A program made the translations under genes and the position numbers. Below are positions 46,504 through 56,132 of a stretch of 64,000 nt of DNA, piece by piece; positions within the stretch are counted from its first letter, which is position 1, and each line of letters begins with the position of its first letter. This DNA comes from an uncultured Psychromonas sp. Lineage in GTDB: Bacteria > Pseudomonadota > Gammaproteobacteria > Enterobacterales > Psychromonadaceae. The DNA is taken from positions 1-64,000 of the forward strand of contig NZ_CANLFB010000003.1 of the NCBI RefSeq assembly GCF_947489755.1. Reading direction: 5' to 3'. Under the pieces are notes generated by a model that saw only the letters and a program-made list of their open reading frames with translations, was not told the origin of the DNA and did not search any database.

Positions 46504-47256
46504 TTATTTAGCGCCTTCGATAATACCTACAAATTCTTCAATCATTAGTGCTGCACCACCTACTAAACCACCGTCGATGTCTGCTTGAGCAAATAGCTCT
46601 TTTGCACTGTTTGCTTTAACGCTACCGCCGTAAAGGATTTGCACTTTTTCTGCAACGACTTCACTTTGTGCTTTTAACCAATTACGGATATGTGCATGCA
46701 CTTCTTGTGCTTGCTCAGATGTTGCAACTTTACCTGTTCCGATTGCCCAAACTGGTTCATAAGCAATAACTGCATTTTCAAGTGCAGCAATACCAGCAAC
46801 TTCAACAACTGCTTTAAGTTGTGTTTCAACTACTGCAAATGTTTTATCAGTTTCACGCTCTTCTAGCGTTTCACCAATACAAAGAACAGGTACTAGACCA
46901 TTTTCTTGAATAGCAACGAATTTAGCAGCAACAACTGCATCAGTTTCGTTATGGTATTGACGACGCTCAGAGTGACCTACTAAACTGTATTTAGCGCCAA
47001 ACTCTTTAACCATTACTGGTGAAGTTTCACCCGTAAATGCACCAGCAACATTTGTGCTTACATCTTGTGCACCAAATTCAATGCTGCTGTTTGTAGTTAG
47101 GTTCGCAACTTGTTCAATGAAAATTGCTGGCGGACATACTGCTACTTCAACATTAGTCGCAGCGTCTGCAGCACTTTCAATGCCTTTGATTAGCGTAGAA
47201 ACTGATTCTTTTGTACCGTTTAGTTTCCAGTTACCCATTACAAGAGGTGTTCTCAT
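46504..47256 (-). CDS. tpiA: Triosephosphate isomerase
   Basis: A 250-aa TIM-barrel enzyme of glycolysis. Catalytic residues K11 ('GNWKLNG'), H95 ('VGHSERR') and E167 ('AYEPVWAIGTGK') are all present, with the phosphate loop 'LYGGSVKANSA' and 'DGGLVGGAAL'. ATG 47256 has TGGAGTCAAAC upstream; the longer frame adds 25 unsupported residues. Transcribed alone. Confidence 0.96.
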   Translation of the reverse strand: MRTPLVMGNWKLNGTKESVSTLIKGIESAADAATNVEVAVCPPAIFIEQVANLTTNSSIEFGAQDVSTNVAGAFTGETSPVMVKEFGAKYSLVGHSERRQYHNETDAVVAAKFVAIQENGLVPVLCIGETLEERETDKTFAVVETQLKAVVEVAGIAALENAVIAYEPVWAIGTGKVATSEQAQEVHAHIRNWLKAQSEVVAEKVQILYGGSVKANSAKELFAQADIDGGLVGGAALMIEEFVGIIEGAK

Positions 47257-47428
47257 GTTTGACTCCATTGTTATATTAAAATTGAATGCTTTTCTGATAT
47301 TTGTGTAATTATAAATTACTTCACTTACCATTACTTGATCTATCCGAGTAAATTATCTGTTATCTCCTCTAAATACAAGCAAGCGTTGACTGAAAGTCTT
47401 ATTTTTATTGTGTTCAATCAATAATGTA

Positions 47429-48358
47429 TTAATTTATTTCGGTAAATAGCACTGCTGGCTGTTGTTTATAAAAATCATTGTTTAAATCTTCGTCAATGAC
47501 GGCTGGTTGAGCAAAAGATTCTTTATCGAATGCGATATCGCCACCATCAATAATACCCGAGTCTTTAGTGATAGATTTAAAGTCGTATAAACTCGTATCT
47601 GCTAAATGTGAAGGTACTACATTTTGTATTGCAGTAAACATGGTTTCTAATCGCCCTGGGTATTTAACATCCCATTCATTTAACATGTCTTTGGTTAATT
47701 GACGTTGCAAGTTAGGCTGAGAGCCACATAGGTTACAAGGAATGATAGGGAACTGTTGTAATTTAGCAAAGGCTTCAATGTCTTTTTCTTTACAGTAGGC
47801 AAGCGGACGGATAACCACATGTTCACCATTATCCGAAACCAATTTTGCCGGCATTGATTTCATTTTACCTGCAAAAAACAAGTTCAACATCATTGTCGCC
47901 AGCATGTCGTCGCGATGATGACCTAATGCGATTTTTGTTGCACCTAATTCTTTTGCAGTTTTATATAAAATACCACGACGTAAACGAGAACAAAGGCTAC
48001 AAGTTGTCTTTCCTGGCTCTAATTTCTCTTTCACAATGCTGTACGTGTCTTGCTCTACTATTTTGTAATCGACGCCTAATTGATCAAGGTATTCAGGTAA
48101 TACGTGTTCAGGGAAACCAGGTTGTTTTTGGTCGAGATTAACGGCAATAATATCAAACTTGATTGGCGCTACTTTTTTTAATTGGCTTAAGATTTCTAAT
48201 AAAGTATAGCTATCTTTTCCTCCTGATAAACAAACCATGATTTTATCGCCATCTTCGATCATATTGTAATCGGCAATCGCTTGGCCTGTTTGTCTACGCA
48301 ACACTTTGTTTAATTTTTTAAGATCGAATAATTCTTTTTCTGAAAGTTGTTGCGTCAT
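47429..48358 (-). CDS. ttcA: tRNA 2-thiocytidine synthetase TtcA
   Basis: A 309-aa Fe-S enzyme that thiolates C32 of tRNAs. The ATP PP-loop is 'SGGKDS' at residues 45-50. C120 and C123 in '[12 protein letters not shown]' bind the [4Fe-4S] cluster together with a third Cys in the '[13 protein letters not shown]' segment. AAGGCTTACC precedes the ATG. Transcribed alone. Confidence 0.95.
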   Translation of the reverse strand: MTQQLSEKELFDLKKLNKVLRRQTGQAIADYNMIEDGDKIMVCLSGGKDSYTLLEILSQLKKVAPIKFDIIAVNLDQKQPGFPEHVLPEYLDQLGVDYKIVEQDTYSIVKEKLEPGKTTCSLCSRLRRGILYKTAKELGATKIALGHHRDDMLATMMLNLFFAGKMKSMPAKLVSDNGEHVVIRPLAYCKEKDIEAFAKLQQFPIIPCNLCGSQPNLQRQLTKDMLNEWDVKYPGRLETMFTAIQNVVPSHLADTSLYDFKSITKDSGIIDGGDIAFDKESFAQPAVIDEDLNNDFYKQQPAVLFTEIN

Positions 48359-48509
48359 GGTAAGCCTTGTTTAGAGAGAGTAAAAACAACGCGCATTGTA
48401 TAAAAAGAGGGGAGTGAATGTAAAGAGCTGGCGAATAGCAATCAGGATAAATAAGGCATCTATTTGATTGGTGAAAATAACGTATTTGTATGTTGTAAAT
48501 TTAATCAAG

Positions 48510-48556
48510 GAAAGTAAGTGATTAGATTAATTAATGCTTATCATTAACTTACTTTC
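48510..48556 (-). terminator. Possible weak terminator after the GGDEF/EAL gene
   Basis: GAAAGTAAGT (48510-48519) / ACTTACTTTC (48547-48556) with a 27-base loop and no U-run; about 80 bp beyond the stop of the minus-strand gene. Weak. Confidence 0.3.
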
Positions 48557-48632
48557 ATCCTATTAATTTTTAGACTGTCGATGGTTTGAAATCAGTCCCT
48601 AAAGCCCTAAAACTCAACCGAAACGCATCACT

Positions 48633-50486
48633 TTACAAATCAGTTGGGCGGGCAATCAAGAAACCCTGTACTCCATCAATATACATGCTTTCAAGTATCT
48701 GCCTTTGCTCTGGGGTTTCAATCCCTTCAGCGATGACTTGACACTCCATGCGCTGTGCTACGTCAATGATCATGCGAATGAATTGTTGATTTGAACTATC
48801 ATGTTCAAGATCAGCAACTAAGCTTGCATCAATTTTAATGTAGTCTGGCTTTAACTCTTTAAATAAACTAAACGAGCCGATACCTTTACCAAAATTACAA
48901 ATGACTGAGTGACTACCTACTCTTTTTAACATATCAAAAAAGCGTTTGCTAGAAGCTAAATTGCTATCTAATAATCGTTCCTGTATTTCAAAAAACAACG
49001 AACTGGCAATATCAGGTTCTCTTAGTAACAAACGTTCTAACCAAATAATAAAACTACTATTTTGTATCGCTGTAGAACTAACATTAATTCCCCAACGTGT
49101 ATTAGGTTTGGCTTTACGGTGGTAATTAGATATCACTTTTTCAAGAATTATTTTCTCAAGTTTAATAATGGTATCAGTTCTTTGTGCCATAGAGAAAACA
49201 GTACTTGTTGGAATCGTATTATCATTATCACCTAGGAATCGAGTGAATATTTCTTGATAGCCTTTCATATTGCGATGTACCGCTTGAACGGGTTGCTGTA
49301 GAAAAGAAAATGAACGTTTTTCCATTATGTCTATAATCACTGCACGCCAATATTTTTCGCCTAGCTCGAACTCTTGGTTAATACTTTTACTATCTTCAAA
49401 TGCCCACGCATTTGAGCCGCTAATTTGTGCTTTCGCTAGCGCGATATCTGCACGGGCTAATACTTGCTCTGGTAACTGATTAGATGAGATAGAAGTGACA
49501 CCGTTAAAAGCAACACTTTCCAATTCATTAATCGATTGATATTGGTCGAATCTTATTTTTAATTCATTACTGAATTTTTGGGCATTAGTGATACTCATGT
49601 TATGCGCTATGACGGCAAAATCTGAACCGCTAATTCTGAATACATTTACATTTTTAAATTTAGCGGCAACGTCACGAATAATATTCGCGATACTGAGTAT
49701 ATATTCATCGCCTTGTTGCGAACCACGCGTAATATTAACCGCTGATAATTCAAATATTCTTATGATAGATAATATTGCATGTTGTTGTTGATATTCATCA
49801 GATAAAAATTGTGTCAATTCTTTACGGAATGCATGGCGATTATTTAGACCGGTTAAATTATCCAACGTTGCTTGGCTGGTCAATTTAATGATTTTTTCTT
49901 CTTTTAGTTGAAGCTGTATTTCAAATAAATGTCTTTTGTCCTCAATGTGTTTTGAAACGGTCTTAAGCGGTGATTTTTTAGCTTTACTATTGATTATTTC
50001 ACCCACTATCATGCGTTCAATATAGTTAAACAGTCTAAAGTAGATAATATTATTGAATAAGAAAGTGAGTAATAAGCCGCCCAGCATTAAATAAATAATG
50101 TTTTCATATAACTGATAAAGGTCGTTATTTGCTGCTGAGTATTCAATGACTTGATTCGTTGTTGTTGATACTTCTAACGATTCAGCAATCGGTAATAATT
50201 TAGGTATGAAAGAGTTGACGCCTGACTCATGATCTAAGGTAAGAGGCGAAGGCAATTGATCATTGCTTATCTTGATATAACTAAACTTATCAATATCTAT
50301 CACTTCAGTAAGTTGATTTAATGATGTGATATCAGGTAAAGCAGATAACTGCTCACTACCACTTAATAATTGCTGTTGGTGTATTAGGTTTGCATTAAAC
50401 ATGGCTTTGGTAGCAATAGTTAATGCAACGGCTAGAATAATAAAAAATAGGCTAGAGGCCCAAAGGCTGTGTTTGAAGTTGTTCAA
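48633..50486 (-). CDS. Membrane protein with degenerate GGDEF and EAL domains (CsrD/MshH- or LapD-like)
   Basis: 617 aa. One N-terminal helix, a periplasmic region of about 110 residues, a second helix ('IIYLMLGGLLLTFLF'), then a short coiled linker. The GGDEF-type domain ('DNLTGLNNRHAF') has ISGSDF where GGDEF should be, so it cannot make c-di-GMP. The EAL-type domain has EIF for EAL, 'FEIQERLL' for FEITE, and 'CNFGKGIGSFS' for DDFGTG, but keeps 'KIDASLV' and 'VIAEGIET'. Catalysis is therefore unlikely. The protein may bind c-di-GMP (LapD-like), or promote sRNA decay with RNase E as CsrD does. The 'GSNAWAFED...YWRAVI' junction resembles CsrD/MshH. Confidence 0.85.
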   Translation of the reverse strand: MNNFKHSLWASSLFFIILAVALTIATKAMFNANLIHQQQLLSGSEQLSALPDITSLNQLTEVIDIDKFSYIKISNDQLPSPLTLDHESGVNSFIPKLLPIAESLEVSTTTNQVIEYSAANNDLYQLYENIIYLMLGGLLLTFLFNNIIYFRLFNYIERMIVGEIINSKAKKSPLKTVSKHIEDKRHLFEIQLQLKEEKIIKLTSQATLDNLTGLNNRHAFRKELTQFLSDEYQQQHAILSIIRIFELSAVNITRGSQQGDEYILSIANIIRDVAAKFKNVNVFRISGSDFAVIAHNMSITNAQKFSNELKIRFDQYQSINELESVAFNGVTSISSNQLPEQVLARADIALAKAQISGSNAWAFEDSKSINQEFELGEKYWRAVIIDIMEKRSFSFLQQPVQAVHRNMKGYQEIFTRFLGDNDNTIPTSTVFSMAQRTDTIIKLEKIILEKVISNYHRKAKPNTRWGINVSSTAIQNSSFIIWLERLLLREPDIASSLFFEIQERLLDSNLASSKRFFDMLKRVGSHSVICNFGKGIGSFSLFKELKPDYIKIDASLVADLEHDSSNQQFIRMIIDVAQRMECQVIAEGIETPEQRQILESMYIDGVQGFLIARPTDL

Positions 50487-50746
50487 GTAGGGTGCCTCTT
50501 GGTGTGATTAGACTCTGGAAAGTGGCTGCTTAATTTTACTACATTACACTATTTACATTAATTATTTGATTTTATTGCTCACCATTAAACATCTATTTTT
50601 TAGTAAGGCTTACAATTAGTTACAAAATTGTTGATTACTGATAAACGTATTTGATAATAAGATGACAGTAAAAGGTAAATATTGATAACTATAATTTAGC
50701 GATAGGGTAAAGTATCTTTTTTTATGATAATTTTGTCAACTATAAG

Positions 50747-51526
50747 TTACTTTCTGTAGTCTGGTTGGTGCGTTAATAGTAAATATTTTGTTTGTTCTTG
50801 TTGAGGGTGCTCACAAATAGTTGCTGTTGAGCCTTTTTCTATTATTTTTCCCTGATGCAATACCATAATTTGATCACTCATGTGTTTCACTAAATGCATG
50901 TTGTGAGCAACAAAAATATAACTTGTACCTTTTTCTCTCTGAATTTTAAGTAGCAAATTAACGATTTTAAACCTTAATGAGATATCTAATGTTGTTAAAA
51001 TTTCATCTGCTAAGATGATGTCGGGGTCTAAAATCATCGCACGTGCAATCGCGACTTGATGCTTTTGAACACTAGACAACATATTAGGAAAGAACGCTAA
51101 ATAATCCGGTAGTAACCCAACCAGCTTTAATGTTTCAAGAATTTTCTCATGTCGTTCAGTTGCATTCTTATTGGTGTTTAATTCTAATGGTGCATTGAGG
51201 ATTTTACCTACCGTCATTTTAGGATTCAATGAACTGCTTGGGTCTTGAAATATCATACGAATAGATAAACAGCGTTGTTGAGAACTAAGAGATTCGAGAG
51301 GTTCACCTTTTATAAATATATTACCTGATGTTGCTTTTAATACGCCCGCTATGGTTCTTACTAAAGCACTTTTTCCTGAGCCACTTTCACCGACTACTGC
51401 TAATGTTTGTCCTGCTTCAATAGTAAAGCTAACCGGGCCGTAGGCTACTTTTTCACGCGTAGTAAATAACCCAGAAGGTTGTGTGAAACTTTTACAAAGA
51501 TTAGTAACTTTTAATAATGACGGCAT
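50747..51526 (-). CDS. sapF: SapF-type peptide ABC transporter ATPase
   Basis: A 259-aa ATPase. Walker A 'VGESGSGKSALVRTIAG', Q loop 'IFQDPSSSLNPKM', Walker B 'IILADEILTTLD' and H loop 'IFVAHNMH'. The signature motif is 'LSSVQKHQVAIARAM', with LSSVQ instead of LSGGQ; E. coli SapF also has an atypical motif here, and the partner SapD is likewise non-canonical. Last gene of sapABCDF; two bases separate it from sapD. Confidence 0.92.
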   Translation of the reverse strand: MPSLLKVTNLCKSFTQPSGLFTTREKVAYGPVSFTIEAGQTLAVVGESGSGKSALVRTIAGVLKATSGNIFIKGEPLESLSSQQRCLSIRMIFQDPSSSLNPKMTVGKILNAPLELNTNKNATERHEKILETLKLVGLLPDYLAFFPNMLSSVQKHQVAIARAMILDPDIILADEILTTLDISLRFKIVNLLLKIQREKGTSYIFVAHNMHLVKHMSDQIMVLHQGKIIEKGSTATICEHPQQEQTKYLLLTHQPDYRK

Positions 51527-51528
51527 AA

Positions 51529-52539
51529 TTAACTCAGTTTGATTGGATAATGACAGCGAAAACTATGACCTTTCTTGATCGTCAAGGTAGGGTTTTTGAC
51601 ACAAATACGTTGTGCTCTCGGACATCTTGGTCCTAAACGGCAACCAATGGGTAATTGATTTGAAGAGGGAATGTTACCCGGCAACGTATAAAGCTGTGCT
51701 TTATGCTCATAGATTTCTTCATTATTGATCATTGTTTTAAGCATTGCTTGCGTATAAGGATGCATTGCAGAACCCATAATTTGCTTATACGAACCAGATT
51801 CAACTGTTTGCCCACAATAAACTAAGGTCATGTAATCTGATATGCCACTTGTATTGGCAAAATTGTTACTTAATATTAGCAATGTCGTATTGTTTAATTG
51901 ATTAAGCTTGTACAACAAACGGAATATTTGTGATTGTGTTACGGCTTCCATTGATGTTGTCGGTTCATCGGCAATAATTAATCGAGGGTTGTTAGCAATC
52001 GCCATCGCAATCATGACCTTTTGACATACACCTTCAGATAGTTGATGAGGATAACAGTTTAACACTGCTACATCATTTTGAATGCCTACTTTATGTAATA
52101 ACTCTTTAATTTGTAAACGTCTTGACGAAATATGAACTCGTTTTATTTTACTTAAAATTCGTCTAAAACGCTGTTGCATTGTTTTTTTGGGTAAAACAGA
52201 TTCTATTTGAGTATGTATTTTTTGACTGGGATCTAAGTAAGAACTTGGTTCCTGAAAAATCATTGATATTTCAGTCCCTAGAATCTGGCGTCGTTCTTTT
52301 TGTGATAATTTTGATAGGTCTGTTTTACCTAAGAACATACGGTCAGCCGTAACCGTCCAGTTGCTGTTATGCAAACCTAGTATGGCCTTAGCAATTAATG
52401 TTTTACCTGAACCTGACTCACCGATTAAACCGTGTATTGAACCATCGACAATATTCAATGAGGCTTTATCGATAACACGAATTTTGCCCTGTGCCGTCTC
52501 AATATCAATACTTAAATTTCTGATATCTAATAATGCCAT
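51529..52539 (-). CDS. sapD: SapD-type peptide ABC transporter ATPase
   Basis: A 336-aa OppD-like ATPase. Walker A 'IGESGSGKTLIAKAILG', Q loop 'MIFQEPSSYLDPS', signature 'LSEGVCQKVMIAMAI' (degenerate, SEG), Walker B 'LIIADEPTTSME'. C-terminal oligopeptide-transport extension with 'GCRLGPRCPRAQRIC', whose Cys residues bind Fe-S in related proteins. SapD homologues also influence Trk potassium uptake in E. coli. Starts one base inside the sapC stop (TAATG). Confidence 0.92.
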   Translation of the reverse strand: MALLDIRNLSIDIETAQGKIRVIDKASLNIVDGSIHGLIGESGSGKTLIAKAILGLHNSNWTVTADRMFLGKTDLSKLSQKERRQILGTEISMIFQEPSSYLDPSQKIHTQIESVLPKKTMQQRFRRILSKIKRVHISSRRLQIKELLHKVGIQNDVAVLNCYPHQLSEGVCQKVMIAMAIANNPRLIIADEPTTSMEAVTQSQIFRLLYKLNQLNNTTLLILSNNFANTSGISDYMTLVYCGQTVESGSYKQIMGSAMHPYTQAMLKTMINNEEIYEHKAQLYTLPGNIPSSNQLPIGCRLGPRCPRAQRICVKNPTLTIKKGHSFRCHYPIKLS

Positions 52540-53429
52540 TACTCTTCTCCTTCAATAACAGCGTGACGAAGGCCTTCTGCAAAAATATTCACGATAATGA
52601 TCACGAGGAAAATAGCTAAGCCCGGAAAGGTCACTAACCAAGGAGATAAATAAATAAGCTCCATACTATTGGCAATTAATGAGCCTAATTCTGTTTGTGG
52701 TAATTGAGCACCAAACCCTAAAAATCCCAATGTGGCAATTTCGATAATAGACATAGTGAATAGACGATTAAGGATAGTAATCGTTGGTTCTAAAATATTA
52801 GGTAAAATGCCATAACGGAATAACCGTGTTTTTGTTGCTCCGTCTAATTGTAAAGCAACGATGTATTGTTTACTTAGTTCTTGTTCAATGACGATGTAGC
52901 TGGCTCGTATAAACTGAGGTAAGAGTGAAAGTCCAATGGCAATTAAACAGTTGCTATAACTAGGCCCAAAAATAGTAATCAATATTAATGCCGACAATAA
53001 AGAAGGGATCGCTAACAGGGCGTCTAATAAATGATGTAAAACACTGGCTTTAACACCTTTTGTTAATGCCGCTCCTGCGCCAATTACCATTCCTAAAAAA
53101 GCGACAAAAAAGGTAATCGTTAAAGCGCCACCCAGTGTAAATTGCAATCCCTGAAATAAACGAGATAGCGTATCTCGTCCTAAATCATCCGTCCCTAATA
53201 TATGATTTATATTGCCGCCTTCTGCCCAGTAGGGAGGGAGTAACATACTTTCAGGGTCTTGCGTTAAAGGGGAATGTGGCATAAACCAAGGTGATAAAAT
53301 AGAGGAGATAATTAATATAATCATCAACCACATTGCGACGACCGCAATACTTTTACCTTTAAAAATAGACCAGATATAACGCAATGGTGATTGAATTTTA
53401 TCTTCATTAAACCCGTTATTTATCAACAT
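52539..53429 (-). CDS. sapC: SapC-type peptide ABC transporter permease
   Basis: A 296-aa inner-membrane permease of the OppC class. The N-terminal periplasmic extension contains 'HILGTDDLGRDTLSRLFQG', the OppC signature. The EAA-like coupling loop is 'ALQLDGATKTRLFRYGILPN'. Overlaps sapB by 14 bases at its start and sapD by one base at its end. Confidence 0.92.
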   Translation of the reverse strand: MLINNGFNEDKIQSPLRYIWSIFKGKSIAVVAMWLMIILIISSILSPWFMPHSPLTQDPESMLLPPYWAEGGNINHILGTDDLGRDTLSRLFQGLQFTLGGALTITFFVAFLGMVIGAGAALTKGVKASVLHHLLDALLAIPSLLSALILITIFGPSYSNCLIAIGLSLLPQFIRASYIVIEQELSKQYIVALQLDGATKTRLFRYGILPNILEPTITILNRLFTMSIIEIATLGFLGFGAQLPQTELGSLIANSMELIYLSPWLVTFPGLAIFLVIIIVNIFAEGLRHAVIEGEE

Positions 53430-54393
53430 ATAACGAACCTCTTCTTAGTGGGCTAATGAGTACCATAAAGATTTCTGTGGCGATACTGAATATTAAAATA
53501 AAGCCGCTGATAATCAACATACCCGCAGGAAGCACTAGATAATCGCCAGACTTTAAGGAAATGAATAACCATTTTCCAATACCGTTTAGGTTAAATACAA
53601 TTTCTATGGTCATAGCGAACGAAAGAATAGTACTTAATTGTAAACGTAATTGGGGAATAATGGGGGGGAGTGCGTTCTTCAGTGCATGAGTGAAAACGAT
53701 TTTAGTTCTTGAAAAACCCTTAGCGTAAGCAGTTTGTATATAGTTGCTGCGCATCACCATGGTCATCGAATGACGTGTCAAACGAACTATCTCTGCAATT
53801 AAGAAAAAGGATAATACCAAGGCCGGTAATATTAAGTGGGCAACGCGGTCAATAAAAGCGAAAACACCGTATTGTTGAGTCACCAATAAAGTATCGATTA
53901 ATAAAAAGCCAGTGACCACTGGAATGTCATACACTAAACTTAAATTGCCATCGACGGGTAAAATATCACCGCCGATACTCGGTAATAAAATAGCCATCAC
54001 CCCAACCCAAAACACAGGTAATGCAAGGCCGACAATAGCAATGGTCATGATCATATAATCAAGTTTTGTATTTCTGAATAACCCTGCGAGTAATCCTAGC
54101 GGGATAGCCATTAAGCTTGAAAATAATAAAGCAACAAAACAGAGCTCTAAGGTTGAAGCAAAAAAGACGAGTCCACGTTTTAGTAAACCATGTTGGTCAA
54201 TTGAAGAGTAACCAAAATTACCATTGATAATCTGCCATAGATAAGAGAAATATTGGGCAATATAATTTCTGTCATCTAACGTTGCCATTGCGTGGCTTAT
54301 TGTCACTGTCCGATCAATTATAAAAGCAATAATCGTTAAAATAAGTGCAGTGATTAATAGTAGGTTTAAACGTCTGATTAAAAATGACAGCAT
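53416..54393 (-). CDS. sapB: SapB-type peptide ABC transporter permease
   Basis: A 325-aa OppB-class permease: N-terminal helix ('LNLLLITALILTIIAFIID'), a periplasmic segment, then five helices. The coupling loop is 'TAYAKGFSRTKIVFTHALKN' and the C-terminal 'GDYLVLPAGMLIISGFILIF' is typical. SapBCDF homologues have been described in antimicrobial-peptide resistance and, in E. coli, in putrescine export. Its ATG lies one base after the sapA stop. Confidence 0.92.
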   Translation of the reverse strand: MLSFLIRRLNLLLITALILTIIAFIIDRTVTISHAMATLDDRNYIAQYFSYLWQIINGNFGYSSIDQHGLLKRGLVFFASTLELCFVALLFSSLMAIPLGLLAGLFRNTKLDYMIMTIAIVGLALPVFWVGVMAILLPSIGGDILPVDGNLSLVYDIPVVTGFLLIDTLLVTQQYGVFAFIDRVAHLILPALVLSFFLIAEIVRLTRHSMTMVMRSNYIQTAYAKGFSRTKIVFTHALKNALPPIIPQLRLQLSTILSFAMTIEIVFNLNGIGKWLFISLKSGDYLVLPAGMLIISGFILIFSIATEIFMVLISPLRRGSLYVDK

Positions 54394-54394
54394 A

Positions 54395-55999
54395 TTAATT
54401 CAAATCTTGTTTAATGGCATTCTGAAAATTAATGCCGGTTAATGGATTAACTTCTACATTCAAGATCGATTTTGAAATCGCATCTAATCTTAAAACATGT
54501 GCAATAGGTAAGTACGGACGTTGACTAAATACTTCATCTTGGATGTGATAGTAGTTTTTAATACGTTGTGCGAAATTAGATTCAGTTAATGATTGGTCCA
54601 ACAGTACTTGTGTATTCACCGAGCACCATTGGCTGCTGTTGCCTGTTTCTGGCGTAGAGTTACAACTGAGTAGGGGTCTGAATATACTGTCGGGATCATT
54701 GATATGAACGTTAATGCCGGTTAGGTAAGTGTCATAATCCCCGCTGTCTAGTTCAGCTTTTAATGCGATTTCATTTAAACTTTCAATACGACTTTTAACG
54801 CCAACAGCGGCTAAATTAGCTTGAATTAATTCAGCCGTTTTATGAAAGTTAGGGTTAAATACATCTGCTCCGTCAGGCAGTAAAATGCGCAGTGTTTGTG
54901 AGAAATCAAAGTGTCGATCTTTTAATGTTTGTTCTGCCTGTTCTGGGTTAAATAAATCGTTATCAAAACGTGGCTTTAATGCCCATGATTGTTTACTTAA
55001 TAATGTTTCTGTTTGTATTGCACTTTGAAAATAAACCGCGTTTAAAATAGTTTCCGTATCGACAGCTTGGGCTAAGGCTTGTCTAATTTTTGGGTCTTTC
55101 AGCTTGTCTTGTTGAGTGTTGAATGCCCATAATGAAATGTTCGCGGTAGACTTACTGTTCAATGTGATGTTTTTATTATGGCTAATGGTTTCTAACTGGC
55201 TAGCAGCAGGGTACGAGATAGCATCACATTCACCAGATAATAATTTAGTATAACGTTTCGTCGCACTTGGATTAGTGAAGAAAATAAGATTTTCGATATT
55301 AGTCATCGATTGCCAATAAAGATCATTTTTTGTATAGCGAATGGTACTGTTATTATCAAAGCTCTTGAATTTAAATGGCCCTGTGCCGATCGGCTGAAAA
55401 TCAATTTTTTCTGGATGTCCTTCTTTTAGTAACTGTTCACTATATTCCTTAGAATGGATGACTGCATAATGTGCCGCTAAATTAGCGATTAAAGTGACAT
55501 CTGGTTTTGATAAAACAAACTCAACGGTATCTTCATCGATTTTGTTTATTGCAGATAATAAATTAGTAAAAGGGTGGTTATAGAAGTAATTTACTGATTG
55601 ATTATTAACAGTATGGTAAGGGCTCGTTACATCTAGCATACGATTGAAACTAAACAACACATCGTCTGCATTTAAAAATCTAGTTGGCTTAAAATAATCA
55701 GTTTCATGAAAGCTGATGTTATTGCGTAATGTAAAACGGTAACGCAATTTGTCATCACTACGTTCCCAGCTTTTCGCTAAGTCAGGTACAAACTCATTAG
55801 TTTTAGAGTCGATTTTTACTAATCGGCTAAATATTTGATGCGTTGTTGCATCTAAGCTCGCGATGTCATCGCTAATTTGGGGATTAAATGACGTCGGCTG
55901 ACTATCAGTACAATAAATAAGCGTATTTTGTGTCAGCGCTTTATTTTGATAACAACCACTGAGGCTGACAATTGAGAACAATAAGCATATTAAACGCAT
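54395..55999 (-). CDS. sapA: SapA-type peptide-binding lipoprotein
   Basis: A 534-aa family 5 extracellular binding protein, first gene of sapABCDF. The N-terminus 'RLICLLFSIVSLSGCYQNK' is a signal peptide with lipobox LSGC, so it is probably lipid-anchored; enterobacterial SapA is a soluble periplasmic protein. Family markers are 'TLIYCTDSQPTSFNPQISDD' and 'GTGPFKFKSFDNNSTIRYTK'. Ligand not predictable from sequence; SapA proteins bind antimicrobial peptides, heme or small peptides in different species. Confidence 0.92.
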   Translation of the reverse strand: MRLICLLFSIVSLSGCYQNKALTQNTLIYCTDSQPTSFNPQISDDIASLDATTHQIFSRLVKIDSKTNEFVPDLAKSWERSDDKLRYRFTLRNNISFHETDYFKPTRFLNADDVLFSFNRMLDVTSPYHTVNNQSVNYFYNHPFTNLLSAINKIDEDTVEFVLSKPDVTLIANLAAHYAVIHSKEYSEQLLKEGHPEKIDFQPIGTGPFKFKSFDNNSTIRYTKNDLYWQSMTNIENLIFFTNPSATKRYTKLLSGECDAISYPAASQLETISHNKNITLNSKSTANISLWAFNTQQDKLKDPKIRQALAQAVDTETILNAVYFQSAIQTETLLSKQSWALKPRFDNDLFNPEQAEQTLKDRHFDFSQTLRILLPDGADVFNPNFHKTAELIQANLAAVGVKSRIESLNEIALKAELDSGDYDTYLTGINVHINDPDSIFRPLLSCNSTPETGNSSQWCSVNTQVLLDQSLTESNFAQRIKNYYHIQDEVFSQRPYLPIAHVLRLDAISKSILNVEVNPLTGINFQNAIKQDLN

Positions 56000-56132
56000 A
56001 GTGTTTGCTATTCCATTAGAGTAATAAGGCTAATTTAACATTTGATAAGCTGAAATAAAATATTAAATATCAGAAGGAGAGGTTAACTCGGTAATTTAAT
56101 GAAATTAATACAATAAATTCATTCGAATTGAG

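Noticed and set aside
47845-48141. 98-codon plus-strand frame inside ttcA
   Set aside because: Entirely opposite a well-conserved gene and not protein-like in composition.
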